From Dethiosulfovibrio faecalis (GTDB taxonomy: Bacteria > Synergistota > Synergistia > Synergistales > Dethiosulfovibrionaceae): DNA of 64,000 bases. Positions 38,367 through 46,862 of the stretch are shown here, piece by piece (position 1 is the stretch's first letter; each line of letters opens with the position of its first letter). A program made the position numbers and the translations under genes. The stretch lies in assembly GCF_021568795.1 (NCBI RefSeq), contig NZ_JAKGUE010000001.1:62001-126000 (forward strand). The letters are read 5' to 3'. Under the pieces are notes generated by a model. It saw nothing but the letters and a program-made list of their open reading frames with translations. It did not search any database and was not told where the DNA came from.

Positions 38367-39902
38367 TCAGTGCCTGAAGGTCCGCCAGCCGCTGAGAAAC
38401 ATGGATATGCCAAGTTCCTCGGCTCTGGACTTGACCTCGTCGTCTCTGACGGAGCCGCCGGGCTGGATTATCGCCACGATTCCGGCTTCCGCCGCCTTTT
38501 CCAGTCCGTCTGCGAAGGGGAAGAATGCGTCGGAGGCCATAACAGCTCCTTTGGCCTTATCTCCCGCCTGGGAGGCGGCGAACTCGACGGCGAAGACCCT
38601 GCTGCAAAATCCCATACCTATTCCTACCGCCGCTCCGTCTTTGACCATGGCGACGGCGTTGCTCTTGGACAGGCAGGCTGCCTTCCAGGCCAGAAGCATG
38701 TCCTCCCAGAGGTCGAGTCTTTTAGGGCCGATCCACTCGCCCGAGTCGGGGGAGGGCAGAGGAGGAAGCTGGTCTTTCTGTGCCAGCAGTCCGCTCCAGG
38801 TTCCGGTGATCTGCCAGGGCATCACCCGGCCTCCGTTCCACTTTATGAGCCTTAGTGAGGGACGGCGTTTCGTCAGGTATTCGACCGCTTTTTCGTCGAA
38901 GTCCGGGGCGGCGACTATCTCCGTGAAGTGTTCGCCTATCCTCTTGGCCGAGTCGAGGTCGACCGTCCTGGTAACCCCTACGACCCCGCCGTAGGCCGAA
39001 AGAGAGTCGCATTCGAAAGCCCTGTCGTAGGCGTCTCCTACTGTGTCTGCCACCGCCATGCCGCAGGGGGTGGTGTGCTTCAACACTACCGCTCCGACGT
39101 CCTTTTGCATCATGGCCATTCCTCTTAGGGCTCCGTCCAGGTCGAGTATGTTGTTGTAGGAAAGGGGCTTGCCTGCCAGCTGTTCCCATGGTAGTTCGGA
39201 GAGGGATGGCAGATAGAGTCCGGCGGTCTGATGGGGGTTTTCACCGTATCTCAGAGGCTGAGCCAGTTTAAGGTTGAGAGGCAGGTCCGAGGGTATCTCT
39301 TCCTGTTCCTCCATATCCCTGCCCAGCTCGGAGGACAGACCGGCGGTTATGGCCGAGTCGTATCCCGATGTGAGGGCGAAGGCCTTGAGGGCCAGAGACT
39401 GTCTGGTGGATACGGATATATCTCCCTCTTTGTCCAGCTCCTCTACTATGGAGTCGTAGTCGGCAATGTCAGATATCACAGTTACGTGGCGGTAGTTCTT
39501 GGCCGCAGCTCTCAAAAGGGTTACCCCGCCTATGTCTATCTTCTCTATGAGCTCGTCCAGCCCTCCGCCGGATCGGACCGTTTCCTCGAAGGGATAGAGG
39601 GTGCAGACCACCATGTCTATCAGGGGAATTCTGTGGGTGTCGACGTCGGCCATGTCGCTTTCGAGTTCCCGTCTGGCAAGTATGCCTCCCGATATGGCCG
39701 GGTGCAGGGTTTTCACCCGGCCTCCCAGCATGTGGGGCACTCCGGTCAGGTCGGCTACCTCTACGACCTCGACTCCGCCTTCTTCAATGGCCTTTGCGGT
39801 TCCCGAGCTGGAGACTATCTCCCAACCTCGCTCGGATAGCGCCTTGGCGAACTGGACCACTCCGGTCTTGTCGTAGACCGATATGAGGGCTCTTCTCTTC
39901 AT
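38367..39902 (-). CDS. purH: Bifunctional AICAR transformylase / IMP cyclohydrolase
   Basis: It carries out the last two steps to IMP. The 511 residues match. Residues 1-190 are the cyclohydrolase (SVYDKTGVVQFAK, SSSGTAKAI, MLGGRVKTLHPAISGGIL). Residues 200-511 are the transformylase (LRYGENPHQTAGLY, VVLKHTTPCGMA with the catalytic Lys-His, DAFFPFADGLE). The start overlaps the purN stop (ATGA). Confidence 0.97.
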   Translation of the reverse strand: MKRRALISVYDKTGVVQFAKALSERGWEIVSSSGTAKAIEEGGVEVVEVADLTGVPHMLGGRVKTLHPAISGGILARRELESDMADVDTHRIPLIDMVVCTLYPFEETVRSGGGLDELIEKIDIGGVTLLRAAAKNYRHVTVISDIADYDSIVEELDKEGDISVSTRQSLALKAFALTSGYDSAITAGLSSELGRDMEEQEEIPSDLPLNLKLAQPLRYGENPHQTAGLYLPSLSELPWEQLAGKPLSYNNILDLDGALRGMAMMQKDVGAVVLKHTTPCGMAVADTVGDAYDRAFECDSLSAYGGVVGVTRTVDLDSAKRIGEHFTEIVAAPDFDEKAVEYLTKRRPSLRLIKWNGGRVMPWQITGTWSGLLAQKDQLPPLPSPDSGEWIGPKRLDLWEDMLLAWKAACLSKSNAVAMVKDGAAVGIGMGFCSRVFAVEFAASQAGDKAKGAVMASDAFFPFADGLEKAAEAGIVAIIQPGGSVRDDEVKSRAEELGISMFLSGWRTFRH

Positions 39903-40489
39903 CTGGAATCGTCCTTTCCTGTGTGAATTATCCCGGAGAAGAGTTTCTCCAGGGTTCTCCAGTATTGTCTGTGTTCCGCTCGGTGGATCCTTCTTTCCAG
40001 GGTTTCCATGTTATCGTCCGGTTTTACCCTTACCGGCATCTGGGACAGGATAGTTCCGTGGTCCACCAGTTCGTCCACCAGGTGGACCGTTACCCCCGTC
40101 ACCTTTACACCGTAGTTCCAGGCGTCCTCTATTCCGTGGGCTCCGGGGAAGGAGGGGAGCAGGGCGGGGTGGATGTTCACGATCCTTCCGGCGTGAGAGG
40201 ATACGAAGCCCGGCGAGAGTATTCTCATGAAGCCGGCCAGTACGAGCCAGTCCAGGTCGTGACGACGCCAAAGGCGGTGGAGATGTTCCTCCGCCGCCTC
40301 TTTGCCGTTTTCGTAGGGCAGTAGCTCGGTCTTTATCCCTCTGGCGGCTGCCTTCTCCAGGCCGGGGGCTCCGGGTCGGTCCGACGCCACGAAGGAGACG
40401 TTGGCCTTCAGATCTCCCGATTCCACTCGGTCCAGGATGGCGTCCATGTTGGAGCCTCTGCCGGATATCAGCAGTCCTATGGAGGTCAT
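39899..40489 (-). CDS. purN: Phosphoribosylglycinamide formyltransferase (folate-dependent)
   Basis: It transfers a formyl group from 10-formyl-THF to GAR. The protein has 196 residues. SGRGSNMDAIL binds phosphate; NIHPALLPSFPG holds the catalytic Asn and His; VHLVDELVDHGTIL holds the catalytic Asp. ATG at 40487-40489 overlaps the purM stop; the frame stays open far upstream but that extension has no family similarity. Confidence 0.96.
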   Translation of the reverse strand: MTSIGLLISGRGSNMDAILDRVESGDLKANVSFVASDRPGAPGLEKAAARGIKTELLPYENGKEAAEEHLHRLWRRHDLDWLVLAGFMRILSPGFVSSHAGRIVNIHPALLPSFPGAHGIEDAWNYGVKVTGVTVHLVDELVDHGTILSQMPVRVKPDDNMETLERRIHRAEHRQYWRTLEKLFSGIIHTGKDDSR

Positions 40490-41478
40490 GCCACCGTACC
40501 GAAGACCACCGGGGTCTCCCCTTTTTCTCTCAGTTTTTCCGTAACTTCGTCGCGATTTTCCGGGGCAACCACCAGGGTGTATCCTATTCCGAGGTTGAAG
40601 ACCCTGCGCATCTCCGATTCGTCCACGCCTCTGTCCGAGATGTAGTCGAATATGGCCGGTCTGTTCCAGGAGTCGAAGTCTATCTCGGGGAGCATTCCCT
40701 TCGGAAGGGCTCTCTCTATGTTTTCCTCCAGGCCCCCTCCGGTGATATGGGCCATCGCCTTTATCTTTCCGGTTTTTAGAGCCGAGAGAACCGGACGGGG
40801 ATAGAGCCTGGTGGGTTTTAGCAGGGCGTCCGAGAGGGGCTCTCCCAGTTGGTCGATCTTTTCGTGAAGTGAGGCGGCGAGCTCTTTCTCCAGTGCCTTT
40901 CTGACCAGAGAGTAGCCGTTGCTGTGTATGCCCGAGCTTGCGAGCCCTATCATGAGGTCGCCTCTTTCGACGCAGGATCCGTCTATGAGGTCCTCTCTGT
41001 CTACAGTTCCCACAGCGAAGCCTGCCAGGTCGAATCCGTTGGGAGGGTACACCCCGGGCATCTCGGCGGTTTCGCCTCCGAGAAGAGCGCATCCCGATTC
41101 GAGACAGGCGTCCATGACTCCCTCGACTACGGGGATGAGTCTGTCCGAGTCCAGCTTGCCGCAGGCCAGGTAGTCGAGGAAGAGTATAGGTCTGGCTCCG
41201 CAGGTTATCAGGTCGTTTACGCTCATCGCCACCAGGTCCTGGCCCAGTCCTTTGAGTTTTCCCGCGGCCTCGGCTATCTCCAGCTTGGTGCCGACACCGT
41301 CGCAGCAGGCGGCCAGAAGAGAGCCTCCGCCCATGTCGTAGAGGCCGCTAAAGCCGCCTATTCCACCTACTACGTTAGGGTCCTTGGGTCTTTGGGACAT
41401 GAGCTCGCCTATCCGCTTGACCCAGCGGTTGCCTCCGTCTATGGTGACTCCCGATTCCTCATATGTCCAGTTCTTCAT
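40486..41478 (-). CDS. purM: Phosphoribosylformylglycinamidine cyclo-ligase
   Basis: It closes the imidazole ring to AIR. The 330 residues include GGFSGLYDMGG, LLAACCDGVGTKLEIA, GGETAEMPGVY, GLASSGIHSNGYSLVR and MAHITGGGLEENIERALP. The ATG at 41476-41478 follows GGAGAG and lies 20 bases inside the end of purF. The open frame extends further upstream, but the family begins with this MKNWTYEESGVTIDGG. Confidence 0.96.
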   Translation of the reverse strand: MKNWTYEESGVTIDGGNRWVKRIGELMSQRPKDPNVVGGIGGFSGLYDMGGGSLLAACCDGVGTKLEIAEAAGKLKGLGQDLVAMSVNDLITCGARPILFLDYLACGKLDSDRLIPVVEGVMDACLESGCALLGGETAEMPGVYPPNGFDLAGFAVGTVDREDLIDGSCVERGDLMIGLASSGIHSNGYSLVRKALEKELAASLHEKIDQLGEPLSDALLKPTRLYPRPVLSALKTGKIKAMAHITGGGLEENIERALPKGMLPEIDFDSWNRPAIFDYISDRGVDESEMRRVFNLGIGYTLVVAPENRDEVTEKLREKGETPVVFGTVA

Positions 41479-42832
41479 ATTTCTCTCCGTCCTCCATGTA
41501 GGATCCGCTGAAACAGGCGGTGCATACCTCGCAGGCCGGCAGGCCAATGGCCTCTACCAGGTCCGTCTCGGTAAGATAGGCCAGCGAGTTGGCCCCTATT
41601 TCGGCGCATAGGGCCTCTTCGTTGGATCGGGCCGCCGCGAGCTCCTCCCTGGTGGGGGTGTCTATGCCGTAGTAGCAGGGAAAACGCACCGGCGGAGAGG
41701 ATATCCTCATGTGTATCTCCGAGGCGCCGTAGTTTCTCAAAAGCTCTACCATCTTTCTGGAGGTCGTTCCACGGACTATGGAGTCGTCCACCACAGCCAG
41801 GCTTTGACCCTTTATTAGCTCTCTTATCGGGTTGAGCTTTTTCCTTACACCCAGCTCCCTCACCCTCTGGGTGGGTTCGATGAAGGTCCGTCCGGAGTAA
41901 CGGTTCCTGACTATGGCTTTCTCGTAGGCTAGCCCCGATTCCTCGGCGTAGCCCATGGCCGCTATCGTTCCGCTGTCGGGCATTCCAGTAACGCAGTTTC
42001 CCGAGCAGGGAGACCTTCTGGCCAATCTACGGCCCAGCTCTTTTCTTACCTGATAGACCGATTGTCCCGCTATCAGGCTGTCCGGTCTGGCGAAGTAGAC
42101 GAATTCGAAGGCGCAGAGGTATCTCCGCCTTGGCTCCACCGGGATCCTGAGGGAATGGAGGCCGTCTGTGTCTATCACCAGGATCTCTCCCGGATCGAGC
42201 TCCCGGATCATCTCCGCCCCTACCAGGTCGAGGGCGCAGCTCTCGGACGATATGTAGTAGACGTCGTCTCTCTTGCCCAGGGCGAGGGGACGGAATCCCC
42301 AGGGATCTCTGGCAGCCACCAGGCGGTCCTTCAGGGCCACAGCGAGAGAGAATGCTCCCTTGAGTTTTCTCAGAGAGTCGACCAGGGCGTCCAGCTCCGT
42401 TTTGTGGGGTTGGTGGGCCATGAGGTGGAGGATGACCTCCGTGTCGGTGGTGGACTGAAATATGGCCCCTCTGTTCTCAAGGTATCTTCTTACCCCCGAG
42501 GCGTTGGATATGTTGCCGTTATGGGCTATTGCCACCGGGCCCCTGCAGTAGTTTGCCGCCAGGGGCTGCACGTTAGACAGTCCCGAGCCTCCGGCAGTGG
42601 AGTAGCGGACGTGTCCTATGGCGGAGCTCGCCGGGATGCCCGACAGTTCCGCCTGGTTCAAAGCCAGGTGTACAAGGCCCTGTCCCTTTATGGTCCTTAT
42701 CTGATTTTCTCCGTCGATCCATGCTACTCCCGCCGATTCCTGTCCTCTGTGCTGGAGGGCGTAGAGGCCCAGGTAGACCTCCTCGAGGACCGGATTGCCG
42801 GAGGCGGAAAAGGCGCCGAAAACTCCGCACAT
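41459..42832 (-). CDS. purF: Amidophosphoribosyltransferase
   Basis: It catalyses the first committed step, PRPP plus glutamine to phosphoribosylamine. The 457-residue protein starts MCGVFGA, so Cys2 is the N-terminal glutaminase nucleophile and there is no propeptide. The PRPP loop is AVVDDSIVRGTTSRK near residue 345. CTACFSGSY near the C-terminus with other cysteines matches the Bacillus-type Fe-S-binding pattern. It starts one base after the purL stop. Confidence 0.96.
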   Translation of the reverse strand: MCGVFGAFSASGNPVLEEVYLGLYALQHRGQESAGVAWIDGENQIRTIKGQGLVHLALNQAELSGIPASSAIGHVRYSTAGGSGLSNVQPLAANYCRGPVAIAHNGNISNASGVRRYLENRGAIFQSTTDTEVILHLMAHQPHKTELDALVDSLRKLKGAFSLAVALKDRLVAARDPWGFRPLALGKRDDVYYISSESCALDLVGAEMIRELDPGEILVIDTDGLHSLRIPVEPRRRYLCAFEFVYFARPDSLIAGQSVYQVRKELGRRLARRSPCSGNCVTGMPDSGTIAAMGYAEESGLAYEKAIVRNRYSGRTFIEPTQRVRELGVRKKLNPIRELIKGQSLAVVDDSIVRGTTSRKMVELLRNYGASEIHMRISSPPVRFPCYYGIDTPTREELAAARSNEEALCAEIGANSLAYLTETDLVEAIGLPACEVCTACFSGSYMEDGEKYEELDI

Positions 42833-42833
42833 A

Positions 42834-44981
42834 TCAGAGATTCCAGCTTTCCCTGATCTCGGATACCGACAGATCTACCAGGTCGTCCAGGGTCAGGCGG
42901 TTTCCTCCGACCTGTCCTATCTCCGTCACGGCGTAGCCCTTCCAGAGGGCTCTGAAGAGAACCAGTCGGTTTTTAGGCACCGAGTAAACGGCCCTGGGGC
43001 CTCCTTCTCCGAAGATGAGTACGTCCCTTCTGGTGGGGAAGGGTATGGATATAGAGGCTCCCAGACCGCTGGTTCCGGCCTCCTTGGCCAGGGCCACAGC
43101 CAGTCCGCCTCCTGCTATGGGCATTCCCGACGAGGCTGCCCGTCTTTTGGCCGTCTCGATCGCCCTCAGGATGAACTCGTTTTCCAACTCTCCATCGAAG
43201 TCCAGAGGTTTGCCCCAGATGCGGCCGGTCTTGTTCTGTAGGTAGGATCCTCCGTCGAGCCTCGGGTTCGGCATTCCCACGTAGAAGAGCCTGTCTCTCT
43301 CTCTCCAGTTGCCGGAACTGAGGAGCTCCTCGGGGTTTTCGACGAATCCTACCGTTCCGACCAAGGGAGTCGGCAGAATGGGGCCGTTGGCGGTCTCGTT
43401 GTACAGGCTGACGTTTCCGGACACCACTGGGCAATTCAGTGAGGAGCAGGCCTCGGCCATTCCCTTGGCGGATTGCTCCAGCGTCCAGAATTGCTCGGGT
43501 TTCTCCGGAGATGGGAAGTTCAGGCAGTCGGTGGTCCCGGCCGGTTTCGCTCCGGCTACGGCGAGAGCCCGGCAACTTCTGGCCACGACCTCGGCTGAGC
43601 CGTTGTAGGGATCTAGCCAGCACATGAAGGGCTGGGCCTCCATGGACATGACGGCTATGCGGTCGGAGCCCTCGATCCTTACTGCGCTCACAGGGGAGCC
43701 CGGACCTATCACCGTGTTGGTCTGGACCATCGAGTCGTACTGTTCGAATATCTCTTTTCTGGAGCGATGGGAATGGGAGCCCAGAAGGTTCAAAATCTCC
43801 TCGTTCCAGTTTTCCGGAAGGGGAAGCGAGTCGAGGTCGAAGTTCCAACGGTCCTCCAGGTTTTTCGGTCTTTTGGAGGGCCAGGGGATCTCGGGGCAGT
43901 CGCTGCCTATGACCGATGCGGGCATGTCGGCGACGGTGTCTCCCTTCCAGAGGATGCGGTAATGATCGCCCTTTTCGGTCTCTCCTATGACGGCGCAGTC
44001 CAGCTCCCATTTTCCGGCGACAGCCATCACCTGGTCGACCTTTTCCGGCTCGACTATGAGCAGCATCCTCTCCTGAGACTCGGATAGGGCTATTTCCCAG
44101 GGCTCCATTCCCTCGGCCCTGAGTGGAACGGCGTCGAAGTCTATGGTCATGGCGATACCGCTCTTGGCGGCTATCTCGCTGGAGGAGGAGAGTATCCCCG
44201 CCGCTCCCATGTCCTGCATGCTGACCAGCAGGTCCTTGTCCCGCAGTTCCAGACAGGCCTCTATGAGGAGCTTTTCCGCGAAGGGATCGCCTATCTGGAT
44301 GGACGGGACCCCCGAACCGTCCTCGGCTAGCTCCACCGAGGCGAAGGCCGCTCCGGCTATGCCGTCCCTTCCGGTCTTGGAGCCAAGTATCAGTACCTTC
44401 TGGCCAGAAGAGGCCGTCTGGGAGCTCACCATCCTGTCGGTCGGGACAAGTCCGGCGCAGAAGGCGTTCACCAGTGGATTGCCCCTGTAGCTTTCGTGAT
44501 AGACCGTCTTGCCGCCCACGGTGGGAACGCCTACGCAGTTACCGTAACCTCCCACTCCCTTTACGACTCCGTCGGCCAGTGCCTGGGTCTTCCTCTCCTC
44601 CGGGTCCCCGAAGAAAAGTCCGTCCATGGAGGCTACCGGCCTGGCTCCCAGGGCCATTATGTCTCGGATTATGCCTCCTACCCCCGTGGCGGCTCCCTGA
44701 TAGGGGGCGACTGCGGAGGGATGGTTGTGGCTTTCCACCTTGAAGGCCAGCCCGAGTCCGTCTCCGGCGTCGACGACCCCGGCGTTCTCCCCCGGCCCGA
44801 GGAGGACCCTGTCTCCGTCCTTGGGGAAGAGCCTAAGGAGCGGCTTGGTCGACTTGTAGCTACAGTGTTCTGACCACATTACCCCCATGATCTGAAGCTC
44901 CAGGTCGTTGGGCTCCCTTCCGAGTCTGGCTTTCAGGGCGTCGTATTCCTCTTTGCGGAGTCCCGCTTTGGAGTAATCCAT
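42834..44981 (-). CDS. purL: Phosphoribosylformylglycinamidine synthase, subunit PurL
   Basis: The small-form synthetase subunit of 715 residues, working with PurQ and PurS to make FGAM. It has MGVMWSEHCSYKSTKP, ESHNHPSAVAPYQGAATGVGG, VGVPTVGGKT, MQDMGAAGI and the second ATPase-like half from TVIGPGSPVSA. The ATG at 44979-44981 starts 2 bases after the purQ stop. Its ribosome site (AAAGG, about 14 bases away) is weak, so coupling to purQ translation is likely. Confidence 0.96.
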   Translation of the reverse strand: MDYSKAGLRKEEYDALKARLGREPNDLELQIMGVMWSEHCSYKSTKPLLRLFPKDGDRVLLGPGENAGVVDAGDGLGLAFKVESHNHPSAVAPYQGAATGVGGIIRDIMALGARPVASMDGLFFGDPEERKTQALADGVVKGVGGYGNCVGVPTVGGKTVYHESYRGNPLVNAFCAGLVPTDRMVSSQTASSGQKVLILGSKTGRDGIAGAAFASVELAEDGSGVPSIQIGDPFAEKLLIEACLELRDKDLLVSMQDMGAAGILSSSSEIAAKSGIAMTIDFDAVPLRAEGMEPWEIALSESQERMLLIVEPEKVDQVMAVAGKWELDCAVIGETEKGDHYRILWKGDTVADMPASVIGSDCPEIPWPSKRPKNLEDRWNFDLDSLPLPENWNEEILNLLGSHSHRSRKEIFEQYDSMVQTNTVIGPGSPVSAVRIEGSDRIAVMSMEAQPFMCWLDPYNGSAEVVARSCRALAVAGAKPAGTTDCLNFPSPEKPEQFWTLEQSAKGMAEACSSLNCPVVSGNVSLYNETANGPILPTPLVGTVGFVENPEELLSSGNWRERDRLFYVGMPNPRLDGGSYLQNKTGRIWGKPLDFDGELENEFILRAIETAKRRAASSGMPIAGGGLAVALAKEAGTSGLGASISIPFPTRRDVLIFGEGGPRAVYSVPKNRLVLFRALWKGYAVTEIGQVGGNRLTLDDLVDLSVSEIRESWNL

Positions 44982-44983
44982 AA

Positions 44984-45664
44984 TCAGGCACCGGTCCTTT
45001 CGATCCATCTCTTTATCGACAGCCACATGGGAAGTCCGTCGTCTCCCCCTACGGCTCTATCGGAATATCTCTCCGGGTGGGGCATCATCCCAAGGACGTT
45101 CCCGCCTTCGTTGAATATACCGGCGATGTCGTTCAGGGCCCCGTTGGGGTTCCCTCCGCTGTAGCGAAACGCCACCTGCCCCCGTTTCTCCAGGAGATCC
45201 AGCTCATCCTCTGGAAGGTGGTATCGACCCTCGTAGTGGGCTATCGGTACCGTTATAACCTGCCCCTTTTCGTAGCCGGAGGTGAAGGCGGTGTCGTTCC
45301 GTTCCACCGATATCTCGACGGGGCGACAGATGAAGGCCAGGTCCCGGTTGACCAGTAGGGCCCCGGGAAGCATCTTGGATTCGGTCAAAACCTGAAAACC
45401 GTTGCATATTCCCAGCACCAGACCGCCCCGATCGGCGTGCCGTTTCACGTCGGCCATGATGGGAGCCGTGTGGGCCATAGCGCCGCAACGGAGGTAGTCG
45501 CCGTAGGAAAAACCGCCGGGCAGAACGACGAGGTCGGTCTCTCCTGGAAGCTCCGTCTCTCCGTGCCAGACCAGCTCGGCCTCGTCTCCCGTCGCGTGTT
45601 TTATGGCTTTGACCACGTCTCTGTCGCAGTTGCTGCCGGGGAAGACCACCACGGCGACGTTCAT
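44984..45664 (-). CDS. purQ: Phosphoribosylformylglycinamidine synthase, glutaminase PurQ
   Basis: The class I glutamine amidotransferase subunit of 226 residues. [12 protein letters not shown] opens the protein, [15 protein letters not shown] follows, [10 protein letters not shown] carries the nucleophile Cys, and MMPHPER carries the catalytic His with Glu. The ATG overlaps the purS stop (ATGA). Confidence 0.97.
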   Translation of the reverse strand: MNVAVVVFPGSNCDRDVVKAIKHATGDEAELVWHGETELPGETDLVVLPGGFSYGDYLRCGAMAHTAPIMADVKRHADRGGLVLGICNGFQVLTESKMLPGALLVNRDLAFICRPVEISVERNDTAFTSGYEKGQVITVPIAHYEGRYHLPEDELDLLEKRGQVAFRYSGGNPNGALNDIAGIFNEGGNVLGMMPHPERYSDRAVGGDDGLPMWLSIKRWIERTGA

Positions 45665-45912
45665 CTCAGTTCCTCCACCTTTACCGTGTAGTCCTCGACT
45701 ATGGCGTTTACGAGAAGATCCTTGCACATTTTATCGAAGGTTTCCTTGGCGGAATCGATGTCGGAGGCCTCTATTTCGACCCGGATGTATTTACCTACTC
45801 TGACGGAGGGGTCGTCGTAGCCCAGCCTCGTCAGGGACGCCGCGACGGCCTTGCCCTGGGTGTCCAGGACTCCCTCTTTCAGATATACCAGTATCTCCGC
45901 TCCGTAACGCAT
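45661..45912 (-). CDS. purS: Phosphoribosylformylglycinamidine synthase, subunit PurS
   Basis: An 83-residue scaffold subunit that joins PurL and PurQ and passes ammonia between them. [19 protein letters not shown] and [13 protein letters not shown] are typical. It sits between purC (TGATG overlap) and purQ. Confidence 0.94.
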   Translation of the reverse strand: MRYGAEILVYLKEGVLDTQGKAVAASLTRLGYDDPSVRVGKYIRVEIEASDIDSAKETFDKMCKDLLVNAIVEDYTVKVEELR

Positions 45913-46634
45913 CAGTTATCCTCCTTCTTCTCGGAAAGACGGCGCCATATCTCCCTGTAAGCTCCGAGCACGTCTCCCAGGTCTTTGCGGAAACGGTCCT
46001 TGTCCAGGCTCTGTCTGGTCCCCTTCTGCCAGAAACGGCAGGTGTCCGGGGAGATCTCGTCGGCCAGCAGAATGTTGCCTTCTTTGTCCTTGCCGAACTC
46101 CAGCTTGAAGTCCACCAGGTCTATATCTATGGAGGAGAAGAGCTCGCTAAGCACCGAGTCCACCGTGAGGGCCATCTCGGTCATCCTGTCCAGTTCTTCG
46201 TCGGTGGCCCATCCGAAGAGCACCGCATGGTCTCTTATGACGAGAGGGTCGTCCAGCTCGTCCTCTTTATAATAGAACTCCGCCAGAGGTCTGGGAAGCT
46301 TCATTCCCTCCTCGACCCCGAGCCTTCTGCATATGGAACCGGCTGTGACGTTGCGGACCACCACCTCCAGAGGGACTATGGTGACCGGTTTTACCAGCTG
46401 TGAAAGCTCGTCGATCCTTTCGATGAAGTGACTGTCTATGCCCTTGCTCTTCAGATATCTGAATATCCAGGAGCTTATCATGTTGTTCAGTTCTCCTTTT
46501 CCCTCCATCTCCGCCTTTTTCTTGGCGTTGAAGGCGGTAAGGGAGTTTTTATACTTCAGATATAGGGCGTCGGGGTCGTCGGTAGCGTAGAGTCTCTTTG
46601 CCTTTCCCTCGTACAGCATTTCACGGATCTCCAT
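45912..46634 (-). CDS. purC: SAICAR synthetase
   Basis: It joins aspartate to CAIR. The 240 residues have LYEGKAKRLYATDD at the N-terminus (ATP lid), SLTAFNAKKKAEMEGKG, VVVRNVTAGSICRRLG, DFKLEFGK and DEISPDTCRFW. ATG at 46632-46634 follows GGGAGGT at 7 bases and is the first gene of the operon. The family normally begins here, although the frame stays open upstream. Confidence 0.97.
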   Translation of the reverse strand: MEIREMLYEGKAKRLYATDDPDALYLKYKNSLTAFNAKKKAEMEGKGELNNMISSWIFRYLKSKGIDSHFIERIDELSQLVKPVTIVPLEVVVRNVTAGSICRRLGVEEGMKLPRPLAEFYYKEDELDDPLVIRDHAVLFGWATDEELDRMTEMALTVDSVLSELFSSIDIDLVDFKLEFGKDKEGNILLADEISPDTCRFWQKGTRQSLDKDRFRKDLGDVLGAYREIWRRLSEKKEDN

Positions 46635-46664
46635 GGCAGTTACCTCCCGGAATAAGATACTGAC

Positions 46665-46693
46665 ATTATCACCTTGAGGTCTATAAATGTCAA
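46665..46693 (-). promoter_or_regulatory. Promoter of the purine operon
   Basis: Minus strand: TTGACA (46688-46693), 17-base spacer, GATAAT (46665-46670). It would start about 25 bases before purC. Upstream, PurBox-like CCGAAC/CCGAAA cores occur at 46724-46729, 46785-46790 and 46798-46803, and in the opposite direction at 46809-46814. Confidence 0.75.
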
Positions 46694-46743
46694 CTATAGA
46701 GAGAGGCTCGATGGAGGGTTCCGTTTCGGATGGGGTTCTACCT

Positions 46744-46815
46744 GAGACGGTGCGGTTTTGTCCCGTCTCTGATATCATAGTCTGGTTCGGGTCCCTCTTT
46801 CGGAGGGACCGAAAC
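46744..46815. promoter_or_regulatory. Inverted repeats in the purC-lepA divergent region
   Basis: GAGACGG/CCGTCTC (46744-46750 with 46763-46769), GGTCCCTC/GAGGGACC (46790-46797 with 46803-46810), and GGTTCGG with CCGAAAC (46784-46790, 46809-46815). An extended -10 (TGATATCAT, 46770-46778) could serve lepA but lacks a good -35. The arms may be operator sites for PurR, leader stems, or both. Confidence 0.35.
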
Positions 46816-46862
46816 GGGCCCTTTAGGGGGCGCTCTTTCTATCTGTGAGGTGTTTTTTCTAT

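Noticed and set aside
40490-41092. N-terminal extension of purN as a fused protein
   Set aside because: The extra residues are arginine-rich out-of-frame purM sequence; purN has a proper ATG overlapping the purM stop.
42062-42856. Long open frame on the plus strand opposite purF
   Set aside because: It lies within the antisense of a clear gene, has no ribosome site and no recognisable domain; G+C-rich codon bias leaves the complementary frame open.
46635-46862. Purine (guanine/adenine) riboswitch in front of purC
   Set aside because: No conserved three-way-junction core is visible, and the promoter begins only about 25 bases before purC, leaving no room.
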